Below, piece after piece: positions 46,281 through 59,051 of a stretch of 64,000 nt of DNA (positions are counted from its first letter, which is position 1; each line of letters starts with the position of its first letter). The notes beneath the pieces are model-generated. The model made no database searches, had not been told where the DNA came from, and saw only the letters and a program-made list of their open reading frames with translations. The translations under genes and the position numbers were made by a program. The DNA is taken from NCBI RefSeq assembly GCF_030272615.1, contig NC_081410.1:506687942-506751941 (forward strand), given 5' to 3'. Origin of the DNA: Cryptomeria japonica. Lineage: Eukaryota; Streptophyta; Pinopsida; Cupressales; Cupressaceae.

Positions 46281-47104
46281 AATTTCAAAAAATCAGATTT
46301 ATGCAACTTGACATGAAAAATTGAATAAGTTATGAACATTACTTTTAAAATATGTAAGAAGATAATCTATAGAAATTTGAATGTAGTTTCTAAGCTACTA
46401 GTTGTTTTGTGAAAAAAAAAATCCTATTTGATGAAAATTTCAAATTTCAATGCAGTGGTACAAAAATTTCAAGAAAAAGATAAGAAGTAGGTGTATGTCT
46501 GACCACCCTAATCACAATCAAATCATAATATTTTTTTTATAATATTTATAATATAAGTATTAGACTCATGTCCGGATGTCACACATATTTTTTTATAATT
46601 TTTATAAAGTAAATAATTATTTATGAATTTTTTACTACAACTTTTCAGAAATTCAGAAACTCCTACACGTAACCACCTTAACTTGGTCAAAACCTTATGA
46701 AATTCTTTTTTTTTTTTTAAATTTATATTAGACGAAGCATTGGATGTGACGCATGTTTTGGATTCAAAAAATGTTATGCGGTTTGAAAGTTATGAGTGTT
46801 TTTCAATCAGTCTATCAATCGGGACTTTTGTCAAAATTCAATTAGAAAATAAATAAAAATTATTTATTAAAGTTGAAATAAGACAAGCCTTATTTGTTGG
46901 AAATCTGAGAACATCCTTAAAAAAACCTTTTCATTTTATCAATTTTGGTTATAAAAAAAGTCGTCAGCCACTAGTGTAAAGTCCGCAAAATCAAGGAATA
47001 CTAAAAAACAAGTTTTTTCAATTGACTTTCCAGGCTTGTCACTTCCAAGCCAAATCCCAAAGCGAACCCCAATGAAAATATGGAGGGAAAAATTTATGTT
47101 TTAA
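46281..47104. other. TIR element, left AT-rich part
   Basis: No coding sequence seen. Right of it the matching part of the other arm is only about 95 bp (58908-59000), so the element is asymmetric: this stretch has been gained here or lost there. Confidence 0.6.
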
Positions 47105-47350
47105 AATTGGATATCCGTTAAAATCGGATATCTGATGGATATCCGTTTTTGAAAAAATAAAAAATATATTTTAGTGAATTGGGCATAACTTTTGCGTTTT
47201 ATATCAAAATTTTGATTTTTTATAGGCATTGGAAAGGTAATTAAGAGCTCTATGATATGGAATAGGTGTATTTTCAATTATTTGTTTTAAAAAAATAATT
47301 ATAATTCATTTAAATTTATCCTTCATTTTTAAAACATAAAAAACTCATGA
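47105..47350 (+). repeat. Inner inverted arm, left
   Basis: Contains repeated GGATATCCG-type palindromes, GGGCATAACTTTTGCGTTT, ATCAAAATTTTGATTTTTTA and GGCATTGGAAAGGTAATTA. The reverse complement of 58620-58907 carries the same blocks in the same order. Confidence 0.85.
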
Positions 47351-47459
47351 CTTTTTCATATGATTTCCCTATTGCATGAATTTTTGTAACCATCATCTCA
47401 AAATAAACTAAATAAGTAGTTAATTAATAATAGAAACTTTATGAATTTTATTGAGTTCG

Positions 47460-48429
47460 ATAAATTTTGATAAACCATGTTATCTATGTTTGTTCCTTTC
47501 TCCACCTCTCTCTCCTAAACCTATCACTCCACCTGTTTGTTTCTTCCTCCCTCTCTTTTGTCCATATTTATACATCTCTCTCTAGACCTATATCTCTAAC
47601 TGTCATTGAATACCTCATTCATTCTCTCAAGATCTACAAGGTTCTTACATTTCTACGTCTTCATAATTTCCTCCTCTATGTCACTCTCTCTTCCCTAAGA
47701 TCTAGACTAGTCTCTCTACATTTCCTTCTCATCTCTAGCAACAAAATTCAAAGGGGACAAGGAGTTGGGGAGAGAGCCGAGAAGGAGAGATTAATTGGGG
47801 GGAAGAGAGAGTGTGAGAGAGAGAGAGCTAGAGGTAATTATGTGGAAGGCGAAGAAAGAGAGAATGAGAGGGAGAGTTTGAGATTATTAGGGGGTAGGGG
47901 GAGAGGGGGAGAGGGAAGTATCTATAAACCCATAGGAGGAGAGAGGTGATCGAGGGTAATTGAGGGAAATAAATACTGTGAGAGAGAGTTGGGTGTAATT
48001 ATCAGATAAGAAGAGAGGGAGAAGAGTAAGTATCGAAAAAAGGAGAGAGGGAGAGATGTGGAGAGAGGTGAAGAGAGTGATAGAGAGAGGATGATTCGGG
48101 GGAGCAAAGGGGAAGAATGAAGTATTAACAAAGAGATGGACTAGAGAGAGGGTAATCAGGGGGCTCTCTCCCCATCTCTCCCCCCTCTTCCTTTGTTGAT
48201 ACTCCCTCCCTCCCTGCCTGCCTCTCTCTCTCTCCCCTCCCCTTCCCCTAATTACCTTCTCTCTAGACCTCTCTCTTTGAACCTCTCTCCTCATCTCTCT
48301 CTCTCTCTCCCTTTGTTGATACTTTCCCATCCCCCCTCTCCTCCCAACCCCTAATTACCCCCAACTCTCTCTAATTCTCTCTTCCCCAAATGTCATTTCT
48401 TTGCCATACCTATCCTCACCTCTAACTTT
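47460..48429. repeat. GA- and CT-rich tract with units in both orientations
   Basis: 47750-48160 is GA-rich and 48160-48400 is CT-rich on the plus strand. Units with CTTTGTTGATACT, then C-rich sequence, then CCTAATTACC occur near 48193-48258 and 48311-48360. Reverse-complement versions (GGTAATTA, GTAT..AACAAAG) occur in the GA half. The tract is thus itself an imperfect inverted structure. Open frames on both strands here (47467-47949, 47887-48330) are low-complexity artefacts. Confidence 0.7.
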
Positions 48430-51400
48430 ACCATATGACCCCTTAGGTGTCGTTAGGGGTCATATTGTGTCCTAATGAGTCATATGGTGTCCTATGAACC
48501 CTTAGGACACCATATGATGTTTTTAGGGGTCATATGGTGTGCTAAGGGGTCATATTGTATCTTAAAGGGTCATATGGTGTCTTATGACCTCTTAGGACAA
48601 CATATGACTCCTTAAAACATTATATGGTGTCGTTATGGGTTGTATGGTGTCCTAAGGGGTCATATGGTATCCTATGACCCCTTACGACACCATATGGTGT
48701 CATTAGGGTTCGTATGGTGTGTTAAGGGGTTATAAGATATCATCTGACCACTGAGGACACCATATGACCCCTAAGGTGTCCTTAGGGGTCATATTGTGTC
48801 CTAAGGGGTCATATGGTGTCCTATGACCCCTTAGGACACCATATGGTGTCATCATGGATCGTATGGAGTCCTAAGGGGTCATATGGTGTCATATGACCCC
48901 TTAGGTCACCATATGACCCCTTAGGATACCATATGATGCCTTAGGATAACATATGATCCCCTAGGTGTCTTTTGGGGTCATATTGTGTCCTAATGGGTCA
49001 TATGGTGTCCTATGACCCCTTAGGACACCATATGGTGTCATTAGGGGTTGTATGGTGTGTTAAGGGGTCATACCTATGACGACTTAGGACATCATATGAC
49101 CCATTATGTGTTGTTAGGGGTTATATTGTGTCCTAAGGGTTCATATGGTATCCTATGACCCCTTAGGTGTTGTTAGGGGTCATATTGTGTCCTAACAGAT
49201 CATATGGTATCCTATGACACCTTAGGTGTTGTTAGGAGTCATATTGTGTCCTAACGGGTCATATGGTATCGTATAACACCTTAGGATACCATATGGCATC
49301 TTATAACCCCTTAGGATACCATATGGCATCGTTAGGGGTTATATGGTGTGCTAAGGGGTCATATTGTATCTTAAAGGGCTAGAGGACATCATATGACTCA
49401 TTAGAACACCATATGACCCCTCAGGTGTCATTAGGGGTCATATTATGTCCTAAAGGGTCAGATGGTGTCTCATGAACCTTTAGGACACCATATGACACCT
49501 TAGGATACCATATGATGTTGTTATAGGTCTTATGGTGTCCTTAGGGGTCATATGGTGTCGTTAGGGGTCGTATGGTTTGTTAAGGGGTCATATGGTATCC
49601 TATGACCCCTTAGGACACCATATGACCCCTTAGGTATTGTTAGGGGTTATATGTGTCTGAATGGGTCATATGGTGTCCTATGACCCCTTAAGACACCATA
49701 TGGTATCGTTGGGGGTTGTATGGTGTGCTAAGGGGTCATATTGTGCCCTAAGGGGTCACATGACATCATATGACCCCTTAGACACCATATGATCCATTAG
49801 GTTTTTTAGGGGTCATACTATGTCCTAAGAGGTCATATGGTGTTTTGTGACCCTTTAGGGCACCATATGACCCCTTAGGACATCATATGGTGTCGTTATG
49901 GGTCTTATGGTGTCCTAAGGGGTCATATGGTGTTCTATAACTCCTTAGGACACTATATGACATTGTTAGGGGTCATATTGTGTCATAAGGGGTCATATGG
50001 TGTCCTATGACTCCTTAGGAAACTATATGATATCATTAAGGGTCATAATGTGTTCTAAGGGGTCAAATGGTGTCTTATGATCCCTTAGGACACCATATAC
50101 CATCGTTATGGTTCATATGGTGTTGTAAGGGGTCATATGGTGTTCTATGACCCCTTAGGACACCATATGGTGTTGTTATGGGTCATATGGTCTCCTAAGG
50201 TGTAATATGGTCTCCTATGACCCCTTAGGACACCATATGACCCCTTAGGACACCATTTGGTGTTGGTATGTGTCGTATGGTGTTCTAGGGGGTCATATGG
50301 TGTTCTATGACCCATTAGGACACAATATGATCCATTAAGAGACCATATGGTGTCGTTAGGGGTCGTATGTTGTGCTAAAGAGTCATATGGTGTCCTATGA
50401 CCCCTTAGGTGTCATTAGGGTTTTTTTTTTGTCCTAAGGGGTCGTATTATGTCCTAAGGGGTCATATGGTGTCCTCTGACCCCTTAGGACACCATTTAGT
50501 GTTGTTATGTATTGTATGGTGTCTTAAGGGGTCATATGGTGTTCTATGACCCCTTAAGACACCATTTGGTGTCATTAGGGGTCGTATGGTGTGCTAAGGA
50601 GTCATATGGTGTACTATGATCCCTTAGGAAACTATATTGCCCCTTAGGTGTCGTGAGGGTTTATTTTGTGTCCTAAGGGGTCGTATTATGTCCTAAGGGT
50701 TCATATGGTGTCCTATGACCCCTTAGGACACTATATGATGTCATTAGGGGTCTTATTATGTCCTAAGGGGTCATATTGTGCCTTATGACCCCTTAGGACA
50801 CCACATGGTGTCGTTATGGGTCGTATGATGTTCTAAGAGGTCATATGGTGTTCTATGACCCCTTAAGACACCATATTATGTTGTTATGGGTTGTATGGTC
50901 TCCTAAGGGGTCATATGGTGTCGTATGATCCCTTACGAAACCATATGACCCCTTAGGACACCATATGGTGTCATTATGCATCGTATGGTGTCCTAAGGGG
51001 CCATATGGTGTTCTATGACCCCTTAGGACACTATGGGACCGCTTAGGACACCTTATCATTCCATTACAGGTCCTATGATGTCCTAAGGGGTCATATGGTG
51101 TCCTATGACTCCTTAGAACACCATATGACCCCTTAAGTATCGCTAGGCATCATTTTGTGTCGTTAGGGGTCATATGGTATCTTATGACCCCTTAGGACAT
51201 AGTTTGACCTCTTAGGTGTTGTTAGGGGTCATACTGTGTCCTAACAGGTCATATGGTGTCCTACGACCCCTTAGGACACCATATGGTGTCGTTAGGGGTT
51301 GTATGGTGAGATAAGGGGTCATCTTGTGTCGTAAAGGTTCCTAGGGCATCATATAACCCCTTAGGACACCATATGACCCCTTAGGTATCGTTAAGGGTCA

Positions 51401-54400
51401 TATTGTGTCCTAAGGGGTCATATGGTGTCTTGTGACACCATATGACACCTTAGAACACCATATCATGTCGTTATGGGTCTTCTTGTGTTCTAAGGGGTGA
51501 TATGGTGTTATATGACCCCTTAGGATACCACATGACCGCTTAGGACACCATATGGTGTCATAAGCAATTGTATGGTGCCCCTTAGGACACTATATGACCC
51601 CTTAGGTGTCGTCATGGGTCTTATTATGTCCTAATGGGTCATATGGTGTCCTATGACCCCATAGGACACCATATGACCCCTTGGGACACTATATGGTGCT
51701 ATGGGTCATATGGTGTTCTAAGGGTTCATGTGGTGTCCTATGACCCCTTAGGACAAAATATGTCTCTTTAGGACACCATTTGATGTTTTTATGTGTTATA
51801 TGGTGTCCTCAGGGGTCATATGGTGTTCTATGACCCTTTAGGATACTATATGGCCCCTTAGGACATCATATGGTGTTGTTAGGGATCGTATGGTGTGCTA
51901 AGGAGTCATATGGTGTCCTATGACCCCTTAGGAAACTATATGACCCCTTAGGTATCGTTAGGGTTTATTTTGTGTCCTAAGGGGTCGTATTGTGTCGTAA
52001 GGGGTCATATGGTGTCCTATGGCCCCTTAGGACACTATATAAAGTCGTTAGGAGTCATATTATGTCCTAAGTGGTAATACTATGTCTTATGACCCCTTAG
52101 AAGACCACATGGTGTTGTTATGGGTCGTATGGTGTTCTAAGGGGTCATATGGTGTTCTATGATCCCTTAGGACATAATATTATGTTTTTATGGGTTGTAT
52201 GGTCTCCTAAGGGGTGATATGGTGTCCTATGACCCCTTAGGACACATATGATCCCTTAGGACACCATATGATCCCTTAGGACACCATATGGTGTCATTAT
52301 GTGTCGTATGGTGTCCTAAGGGGTCATATGGCATCTTATGACCCCTTAGGACACCATATGACCCATTAGGAAACCATGTGGTGTCATTAGGGGTCGTATG
52401 ACGTGCTAAGGGGCCATATGGTGTCCTATGACCACTTACAACACCATTTGATCCCTTACGTATCATTAAGCATCTTTTTGTGTTGTTAGCGGTCATATGG
52501 TGTCCTATGACCCCTTAAGTGTTGTTAGGGGTCGTATGGTGTCCTACGACCCCTTAGGACACCATATGATGTTGTTAGGGGTTGTATGGTGTTCTAAGGG
52601 GTCATACTGTGGCCTAAAGGTTCCTAAGACATCATATAACCCCTTAGGACACCATATTACCCCTTAGGTGTCGTTAGGGGTCATATTGTGTTCTAAAGGG
52701 TCATATGGTGTCTTGTGACACCATATGACCCTTAGGACACCATATCATGTCATTATGGGTCTTATTGTCTTCTAAGGGGTGATATGGTGTTATATGACCC
52801 CTTAAGATACCATATGACCCCTTAGGACACAATATGGTGTCATAAGGGGATGTATGGTGTCCTAAGGGGTCATATGGTGTCCTATGACCCCTTAGGACAC
52901 TATATGACCCGTTAGGTGTCGTCAAGGGTCATATTGTGTCCTAATTGGTCATATGGTGTCGTATGACCCCTTGGGACACTATATGGTGCTATGGGTCATA
53001 TAGTTGTCCTAAGGGGTCATATGGCATCCTATGACCCCTTAGGACACCATATAACCCCTTAAGACACCATTTGGTGTTGTTATGTGTCTTATGGTATCCT
53101 AAGGGGTCATATGGTGATCTATGACCCCTTAGGATATCATATGACCCATTGAGACACCATATGGTATCATTAGGGGTCATATGGTGTGCTAAACAGTCAT
53201 ATGGTGTCCTATGATGCCTTAGGAAACTACATGACCCCTTAGGTGTCATTATGGTTTATTTTATTTCCTACGGGCTTGTATTGTGTCCTAAGGGGTCATA
53301 TGGTGTCCTATGACCCCTTAGAACACTATATGACATCATTTGGGGTCATATTATGTCCTAAGGGGTCGTATTGTTTCTTATGACCCCTTAAGACACCACA
53401 TGGTGTTGTTATGAGTCATATGTTGTGCTAAGGGGTCATATGGTATTATATGACCCCTTAAGACACCATATTATATTTTCATGGGTTGTATAGTCTCCTA
53501 AGGGGTCATATGGTGTCCTATGACCCATTAAGACACCATATGACCCCTTAGGATACTATATGGTGTCATTATGCATCATATGGTGTCCTAAGGGGTCATA
53601 TGGTGTTATATGAACCCTTAGGACACCATATGATCCCTTATGACACCATATGGTGTCATTAGGGGTCGTATGATGTGCTAAGGGGTCATATGGTGTCCTA
53701 TGGCCCCTTAGAACACCATATGACCCCTTAGGTATCGTTAGGCATCATTTTGTGTCGTTAGGGGTTATATGGTGTCCTATGACCCCTTAGGACACAATAT
53801 GACCCTTTAGGTGTTGTTAGGCATCATATTGTGTCCTAACAGGAAATATGGTGTTCGACGACCCCTTAGGACACCATACGGTGTCGTTAGGGGTTCTATG
53901 GTGTGCTAAGGGGTTATATTATGTCCTAATGGTTCCTAGGACATCATATAACCCCTTAGGACACCATATGACCCCTTAGGTATTCTTAGGGGTCATATTG
54001 TGTCGTAAGGGGTCATATGGTGGCTTATGACACCATATTATGTTGTTGTGTGTTTTCTTGTGTTCTAAGGGGTCATATGGTGTTATATGACCCCTTAGGA
54101 TACCATATGACCCCTTAGGACACCATATGGTGTCTTAAAGGATTGTATGGTGTCGTAAGGGGTTGTATGGTGTCCTAAGGGGTCATATGGTATCTTATGA
54201 CCCCTTAGGACACTATATGACATTCTTAGGGGTCATATTATATCATAAAGGGTCATAATATGTCTTATGACCCCTTACAACACAACATGGTGTTGTTATG
54301 GTCGTATTGTTTTCTAAGAGGTCATATGGTGTTCTATGACCGTCTAGGACACCATATTATGTTGTTAAAGGTCGTATGGTCTCGTAAGGGGTCATATGGT

Positions 54401-57400
54401 GTCCTATGACCCCTTAGGACACCATACGGTGTCATTATTCATCGTATGGTGTCCTAAGGAGTCATATGGTGTTCTACGACCCCTTAGGACACCGTATGGT
54501 GTCATTAGGGGTTGTATGGTGTGCTAAGGGGTCTTATGGTGTCCTATGACCCCTTAAAACACCATATGAGCCCTTAGGTATCATTAGGTATCATTTTGTG
54601 TTGTTGGGGGTCATATGGTGTCCTATGGCCACTTAGGACACAATATGACCCCTTAGGACACCATATAGTTTTGCTAGGGGTCATATGGTGTCCTATGACC
54701 CCTTAGGTGTTGTTAGGGGTCATATTGTGTCCTAACAGGCCATATGGTGTCCTACGACCCCTTAGGACACCATATGGTGTCGTTAGGGATTGTATGGTGT
54801 GCTAAGGGGTCATATTGTGTTCTAAAGGTTCCTACAACATCATATAACCCCTAAGGACACCATATGACCCCTTAGGTATCGTTAGGGTTCATATTGTGTC
54901 CTAAGGGGTCATATGGTGTCTCATGACACCATATGGCCCCTTAGGACACCATATCATGTCGTTATGGGTCTTCTTGTGTTCTAAGGGGTCATTTTTTGTT
55001 ATAGGACCCCTTAGGATACCATATGACCCCTTAGGACACCATATGGTGTCCTAAGGGGTCATATGGTGTCCTATGACCCTTTAGGACAATATATGACCCA
55101 TTAGGTGTTGTCAGGGGTCGTATTGTGTCCTAATGGGTCATATGGTGTCCTATGACCCCTTAGGATATCATACGACCCCTTGGGACACTATAGGGTGCTA
55201 TGGGTCATATGGTGTCCTATGACCCCTTAGGACACCATTTGGTGTTGTTATGTGTCGTATGGTGTCCTAAGGGGTCATATGGTGTTCTATGACCCCTTAA
55301 AATACCATATGACCCCTTGGGACACCATATGGTGTCATTAGGGGTCGTATAGAGTGCTAAGGAGTCATATGGTGTCCTATGACCCCTTAGGAAACTATAT
55401 GACCCTATACGTATCGTTAGGGTTTATTTTGTATCCTAAGGGGTCACATTGTGTCCTAAGGAGTCATATGGTGTCCTATGACCCATTAGGACACTATATG
55501 ACATCGTTAGGGGTCATATTGTGTCTTATGACCCCTTAAGACACCACATGGTGTCGTTATGGGTCGTATGGTGTGTTAAGGGATCATATGGTGTTCTATG
55601 ACCCCTTAAGACACCATATTATGTTTTTATGGGTCGTATGGTCTCCTAAGGGCTCTTATGGTGTCCTATAACCCCTTAAGACTCAATATGACCCCTTAGG
55701 ACACCATATGGTGTCATTATGCATCGTATGGTGTCCTAAGGGGTCACATGGTGTTCTCTAACCTCTTAGGAGACCATATGACCCCTTAGGACACCATATG
55801 GTACCATTAGGGGTTGTATGATGTGCTAAGGGGTCATATGGTGTCCTAACACCATATGACCCCTTAGGTGTCGTTAGGTGTCATTTTGTGTCGTTAGGGG
55901 TCATATGGTGTCCTATGACCCCTTAGGACACAGTATGACCCCTTAGGTTTTGTTAAGGGTCATATTGTATCCTAACGGGTCACATGGTGTCCTACGACCC
56001 CTTAGGAAATCATATTGTGTCGTTAGAGGTTGTATGGTGTCCTAAGGGGTCATATTGTGTCCTAAGGGATCATATGGTGGCTTGTGACATGATATGACCC
56101 CTTAGGACACCATATCATGTCGTTATGGGTCTTCTTGTGTTATAAGGGGTCATATTGTGTTATATGACCCCTTAGGACACCATATGGTGTCGTAAAGGGT
56201 CATATGGTGTCGTAAGGGGTTGTATGGTGTCCTAAGGGGTCATATGGTGTCCTATGACCCCTTAGGACACTATATGACATCGTTAGGGGTAATGTTATGT
56301 CCTAAGGGGTCATATTGTGTCTTATGATCCCTTAGGACACCACATGGTGTGGCTATGGGTCGTATGGTGTTCTAAGGGGTCATGTAATATTCTATGACCC
56401 TCTAGGACACCATATTATGTTGTTATGAGTCGTATGGTCTCTTAAGGGGTCATATGGTGTCCTATGACCCCTTAGGACACCATATGACCCCTTAGGACAC
56501 CATATGGTGTCCTAGGGGGTCATATGGTGTACTATGACCCCTTAGGACACCATATGACCCCTTAAGACACCACATAGTGTCATTAGGGGTTGTATGGTGT
56601 GCTAAGGGGTTATATGGTGTCCTATGACCCCTTAGGACACCATATGACCCCTTAGGTATTGTTAGTTGTCATTTTGTTTCTTTAGGGGTCATATGGTGTC
56701 CTATGACCCTTTAGGTGTTCTTAGGGGTCATTTTGTGTCTTAATGGGTCATATGGTATCCTACGACCCCTTAGAACACCATATGGTGTTGTTAGGGGTTG
56801 TATGGTGTGCTAAGGGGTCATATTGTGTCCTAAAGGTTCCTAGGACATCATATAACCCCTTAGGACACCATATGACCCCTTAGGTATCGTTAGGGGTCAT
56901 ATTGTGTCTTAAGGGGACCCCTTAGGACACCATATGGCATCGTAAGGGGTCCTATGGTGTACTAAGGGGTCATATGGTGTCCTATAACTGCTTAGGACAC
57001 TATATGACCCCTTATGTGTCTTCAGGGGCCGTATTGTGTCCTAATGGGTCATATGATGTTCTATGACCCCTTAGGACACCATATGACCCCTTGGGACACT
57101 ATATGGTGCTATGGGTTGTATGGTGTCCTAAGGGATCTATGGTGTCCTATGACCCCTTAGGACACTATATGACCCTTTAAGATGCCACATTGTGTCATTA
57201 GGGGTCTTATGGTGTCGTAAGGCATCATTTGGTGTCGTATGACCCCTTACGACATGATATGGTGCCATTAGGGGTCTTATTTTGTCTTAATGGGTCATAT
57301 GATGTTTTATTACCCCTTAGGATACCATATGACCCCTTATTTGACCATATGGTGTCTTTAGGGGTCATATTGTGTCCTAAGGGGTCATATGGTGTTCTAT

Positions 57401-57442
57401 GACCCCTTAGGATGCCATATAATCCCTTAGGAGACCATATGT
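48430..57442. repeat. 20-bp satellite array, monomers in alternating orientation, about 9 kb
   Basis: The monomer is GGTGTCCTAAGGGGTCATAT (20 bp) or its reverse complement ATATGACCCCTTAGGACACC, with variants such as GGTGTCGTTAGGGGTCGTAT. Runs of two or three copies in one direction are followed by two or three in the other. At each switch there is a hairpin: for example 48810-48845 is CATATGGTGTCCTA, an 8-base loop, then TAGGACACCATATG. About 450 monomers are present. Higher-order blocks of roughly 0.8-1.3 kb recur, marked by CATTTTGTGTCGTTAGG near 51150, 52470, 53745, 54592, 55880 and 56670. Open frames inside (for example 52227-52496 minus) have period-driven repeats and no biological meaning that I can see. 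Confidence 0.95.
48810..48845. other. Example of a perfect satellite hairpin
   Basis: A 14-base stem CATATGGTGTCCTA with TAGGACACCATATG and the loop TGACCCCT. The same or one-mismatch versions occur many times through the array. Confidence 0.95.
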
Positions 57443-58480
57443 ACTAAGTTTCAAATAAGGATAGATATAAGGGTGAGGAGAGATGAAGAGCTATAGAGAG
57501 GGAGAAAAACTAAAGGATAAGGACATATATAGAGATATAGATATTAATGTGTATGAAGTGAGAGCGAGAAAAACTAAAGGACAAGGATGGATAGAAAGAG
57601 GTAGACATATCTAGATATTGAAAAGGAGAGAGGAAGATAGAGATAAAAAATAAAGATAAAGGGAGAGGAGATGAATAGATATAGAGAAAGAGAGAGGTAA
57701 AGACAAAGATAAATATATAAAGAGATGGAGAAAAATGGATAGAGAGGGATAAAGAGAGTGAGATAAAAAAATGAAGAGATAGAGAGATATAAAGGAAGAT
57801 AAATATCAATAGATAGAGAGATATAGATAGTGGCAGAGAGTGAGATAGTGAAGTAGAGATTATAGATGGGGATAGATAGAGAGGGAGAGAGAGAAATAGT
57901 GAGATATAGAGATATATAAAGGCACTATAAAGAAGAATGTGGAGAGAGAGCCAGAGATATATAAAGATGGAGTAAATAAAGTGATAAAGTTAGAGAAAGA
58001 GAAAGATACTTCAAGAGGGCGATAGAGGAAGAGACATAGAAGTATATTAATCATGTATAGAGGAAGATATATAAAGATAGAGGAACATATATAAATAGAG
58101 ATTGATAGGGAAAGAGATGGAGATGTAAAGATGGAGATAGAGATAGATATGGATAGAAAGTGATAGAGAGAGTAAGACAAATGGAGGGAGAGATGGAGTG
58201 AATACGTGAGATTTAGAGATAATGAGATATAAATATACATGAAGATAGATCTATAGGGATATAGAGATAGAGGGGACAATATATAGAGAGAAAGGAGGCG
58301 ATAGAGACAAGTAATATATAAGTATAGGTAGGATAAGGTAGAGGAGAGAGATAAATAGAGAGAAGAGAGATTATTAGAGAGAAATATAGAAATAAGGAGT
58401 GAAAATGATGGAGTGGGAGAGGGATAGATAGGAATAGAAAGATGGAGATATATGAAAAGATGCATGTAACTTGGGAATTT
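57443..58480. repeat. GA-rich tract, right side
   Basis: Irregular GAGATAGAGA-type purine-rich sequence of about 1 kb on the plus strand. It mirrors in position the GA/CT tract on the left. Minus-strand open frames of S, L, Y and I (57510-58465) are artefacts of this composition. Confidence 0.8.
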
Positions 58481-58619
58481 ATTTATCTAGATGGGATGAT
58501 AAAATAAGTGACATAAGTAGAGAAGAAAGATATAGATAAAATATATTTATATAAGTATAGATAGACAAGTGATAGATAAAGGAGGTGATAGGAAAAAAAT
58601 GAGACTTTGTATGCAAAAC

Positions 58620-58907
58620 TTTGGAGTATTTAAAGTTTTAAATTTGAAGGACTAACTTCAAATTATTATAATTAATTTTTGGTATATAATATCATAAAAA
58701 TGCCTTATCTATTTATAGGTCTCTAAATTACCTTTCCAACGCCTATAAAAAATCAAAATTTTGATAAGAAACGCAAAAGTTATGCCCATTTTACTAAACT
58801 ATACTTTTTATGTTGAGAAAAATGAATATCCGATTTAAAAATTGGATATCCAATTTGAAAAAGTATGACATCACAAATTGGATATCTGTTATTAACGGAT
58901 ATCCGAT
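58620..58907 (-). repeat. Inner inverted arm, right
   Basis: Reverse complement of the blocks at 47105-47350: TTACCTTTCCAACGCCTATA, AAATCAAAATTTTGAT, AAACGCAAAAGTTATGCCCA and CGGATATCC palindromes. Confidence 0.85.
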
Positions 58908-58999
58908 TTGGTTTGGTATTACCAAACCAAATTCAAATTTTGGCCAACCCAAACAAAAATTCAAAGCGGATTTTGGCATGTTTGGAAAGGTTTACAATG

Positions 59000-59051
59000 C
59001 GTTTTTTTCTCTATTGCCACTTTTTGGCCCCCCATGATCTTGCACACACCC
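59000..59051 (-). repeat. Right terminal inverted repeat
   Basis: The minus strand reads GGGTGTGTGCAAGATCATGG, then GGGGCCAAAAAGTGGCAATA. It is followed outside by the second ACAA (59052-59055). Confidence 0.82.

Larger units (their letters stand above)
46230..59051. mobile_element. 12.8-kb TIR element with a 9-kb inverted satellite core
   Basis: Ends are inverted repeats: GGGTATGTGCAGGATCATGG at the left and, on the opposite strand, GGGTGTGTGCAAGATCATGG at the right, continuing as GCCAAAA and AGTGGCAAT after a gap. Flanks are ACAA on both sides. Inside are an inner inverted pair (47105-47350 and 58620-58907), GA/CT-rich tracts on both sides, and a 20-bp satellite of about 9 kb (48430-57442). 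I see no transposase or other domain, so it looks non-autonomous. The ends do not match CACTA (CACTR ends), hAT (8-bp duplication), Mutator (9-bp) or mariner (TA). The superfamily is unassigned. It lies in copia RT and is thus the youngest layer here. Confidence 0.82.

Noticed and set aside
47467-48330. 147-160-codon frames on both strands
   Set aside because: They consist of R, E, G or S, L, P runs from GA/CT tracts.
50853-55539. Open frames of 60-89 codons inside the satellite, with repeated motifs such as GHRTPYDPLGHHTTHNDTIW
   Set aside because: Three 20-bp monomers make 20 codons, so any stop-free phase yields a repetitive frame. They occur on both strands and end at random variants.
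48430-57442. CRISPR-like array
   Set aside because: There are no unique spacers; the whole sequence is repeat, in both orientations, in a plant nuclear context.
57510-58465. Minus-strand frames of 99 and 201 codons rich in S, L, Y and I
   Set aside because: Products of the purine-rich tract read on the opposite strand; no domain.
46230-59051. Helitron, CACTA or Mutator identity for the 12.8-kb element
   Set aside because: Helitrons lack inverted termini and target duplications; CACTA needs CACTR ends; a 9-bp duplication is absent (left flank CAATAACAA, right flank ACAAGTCAG).
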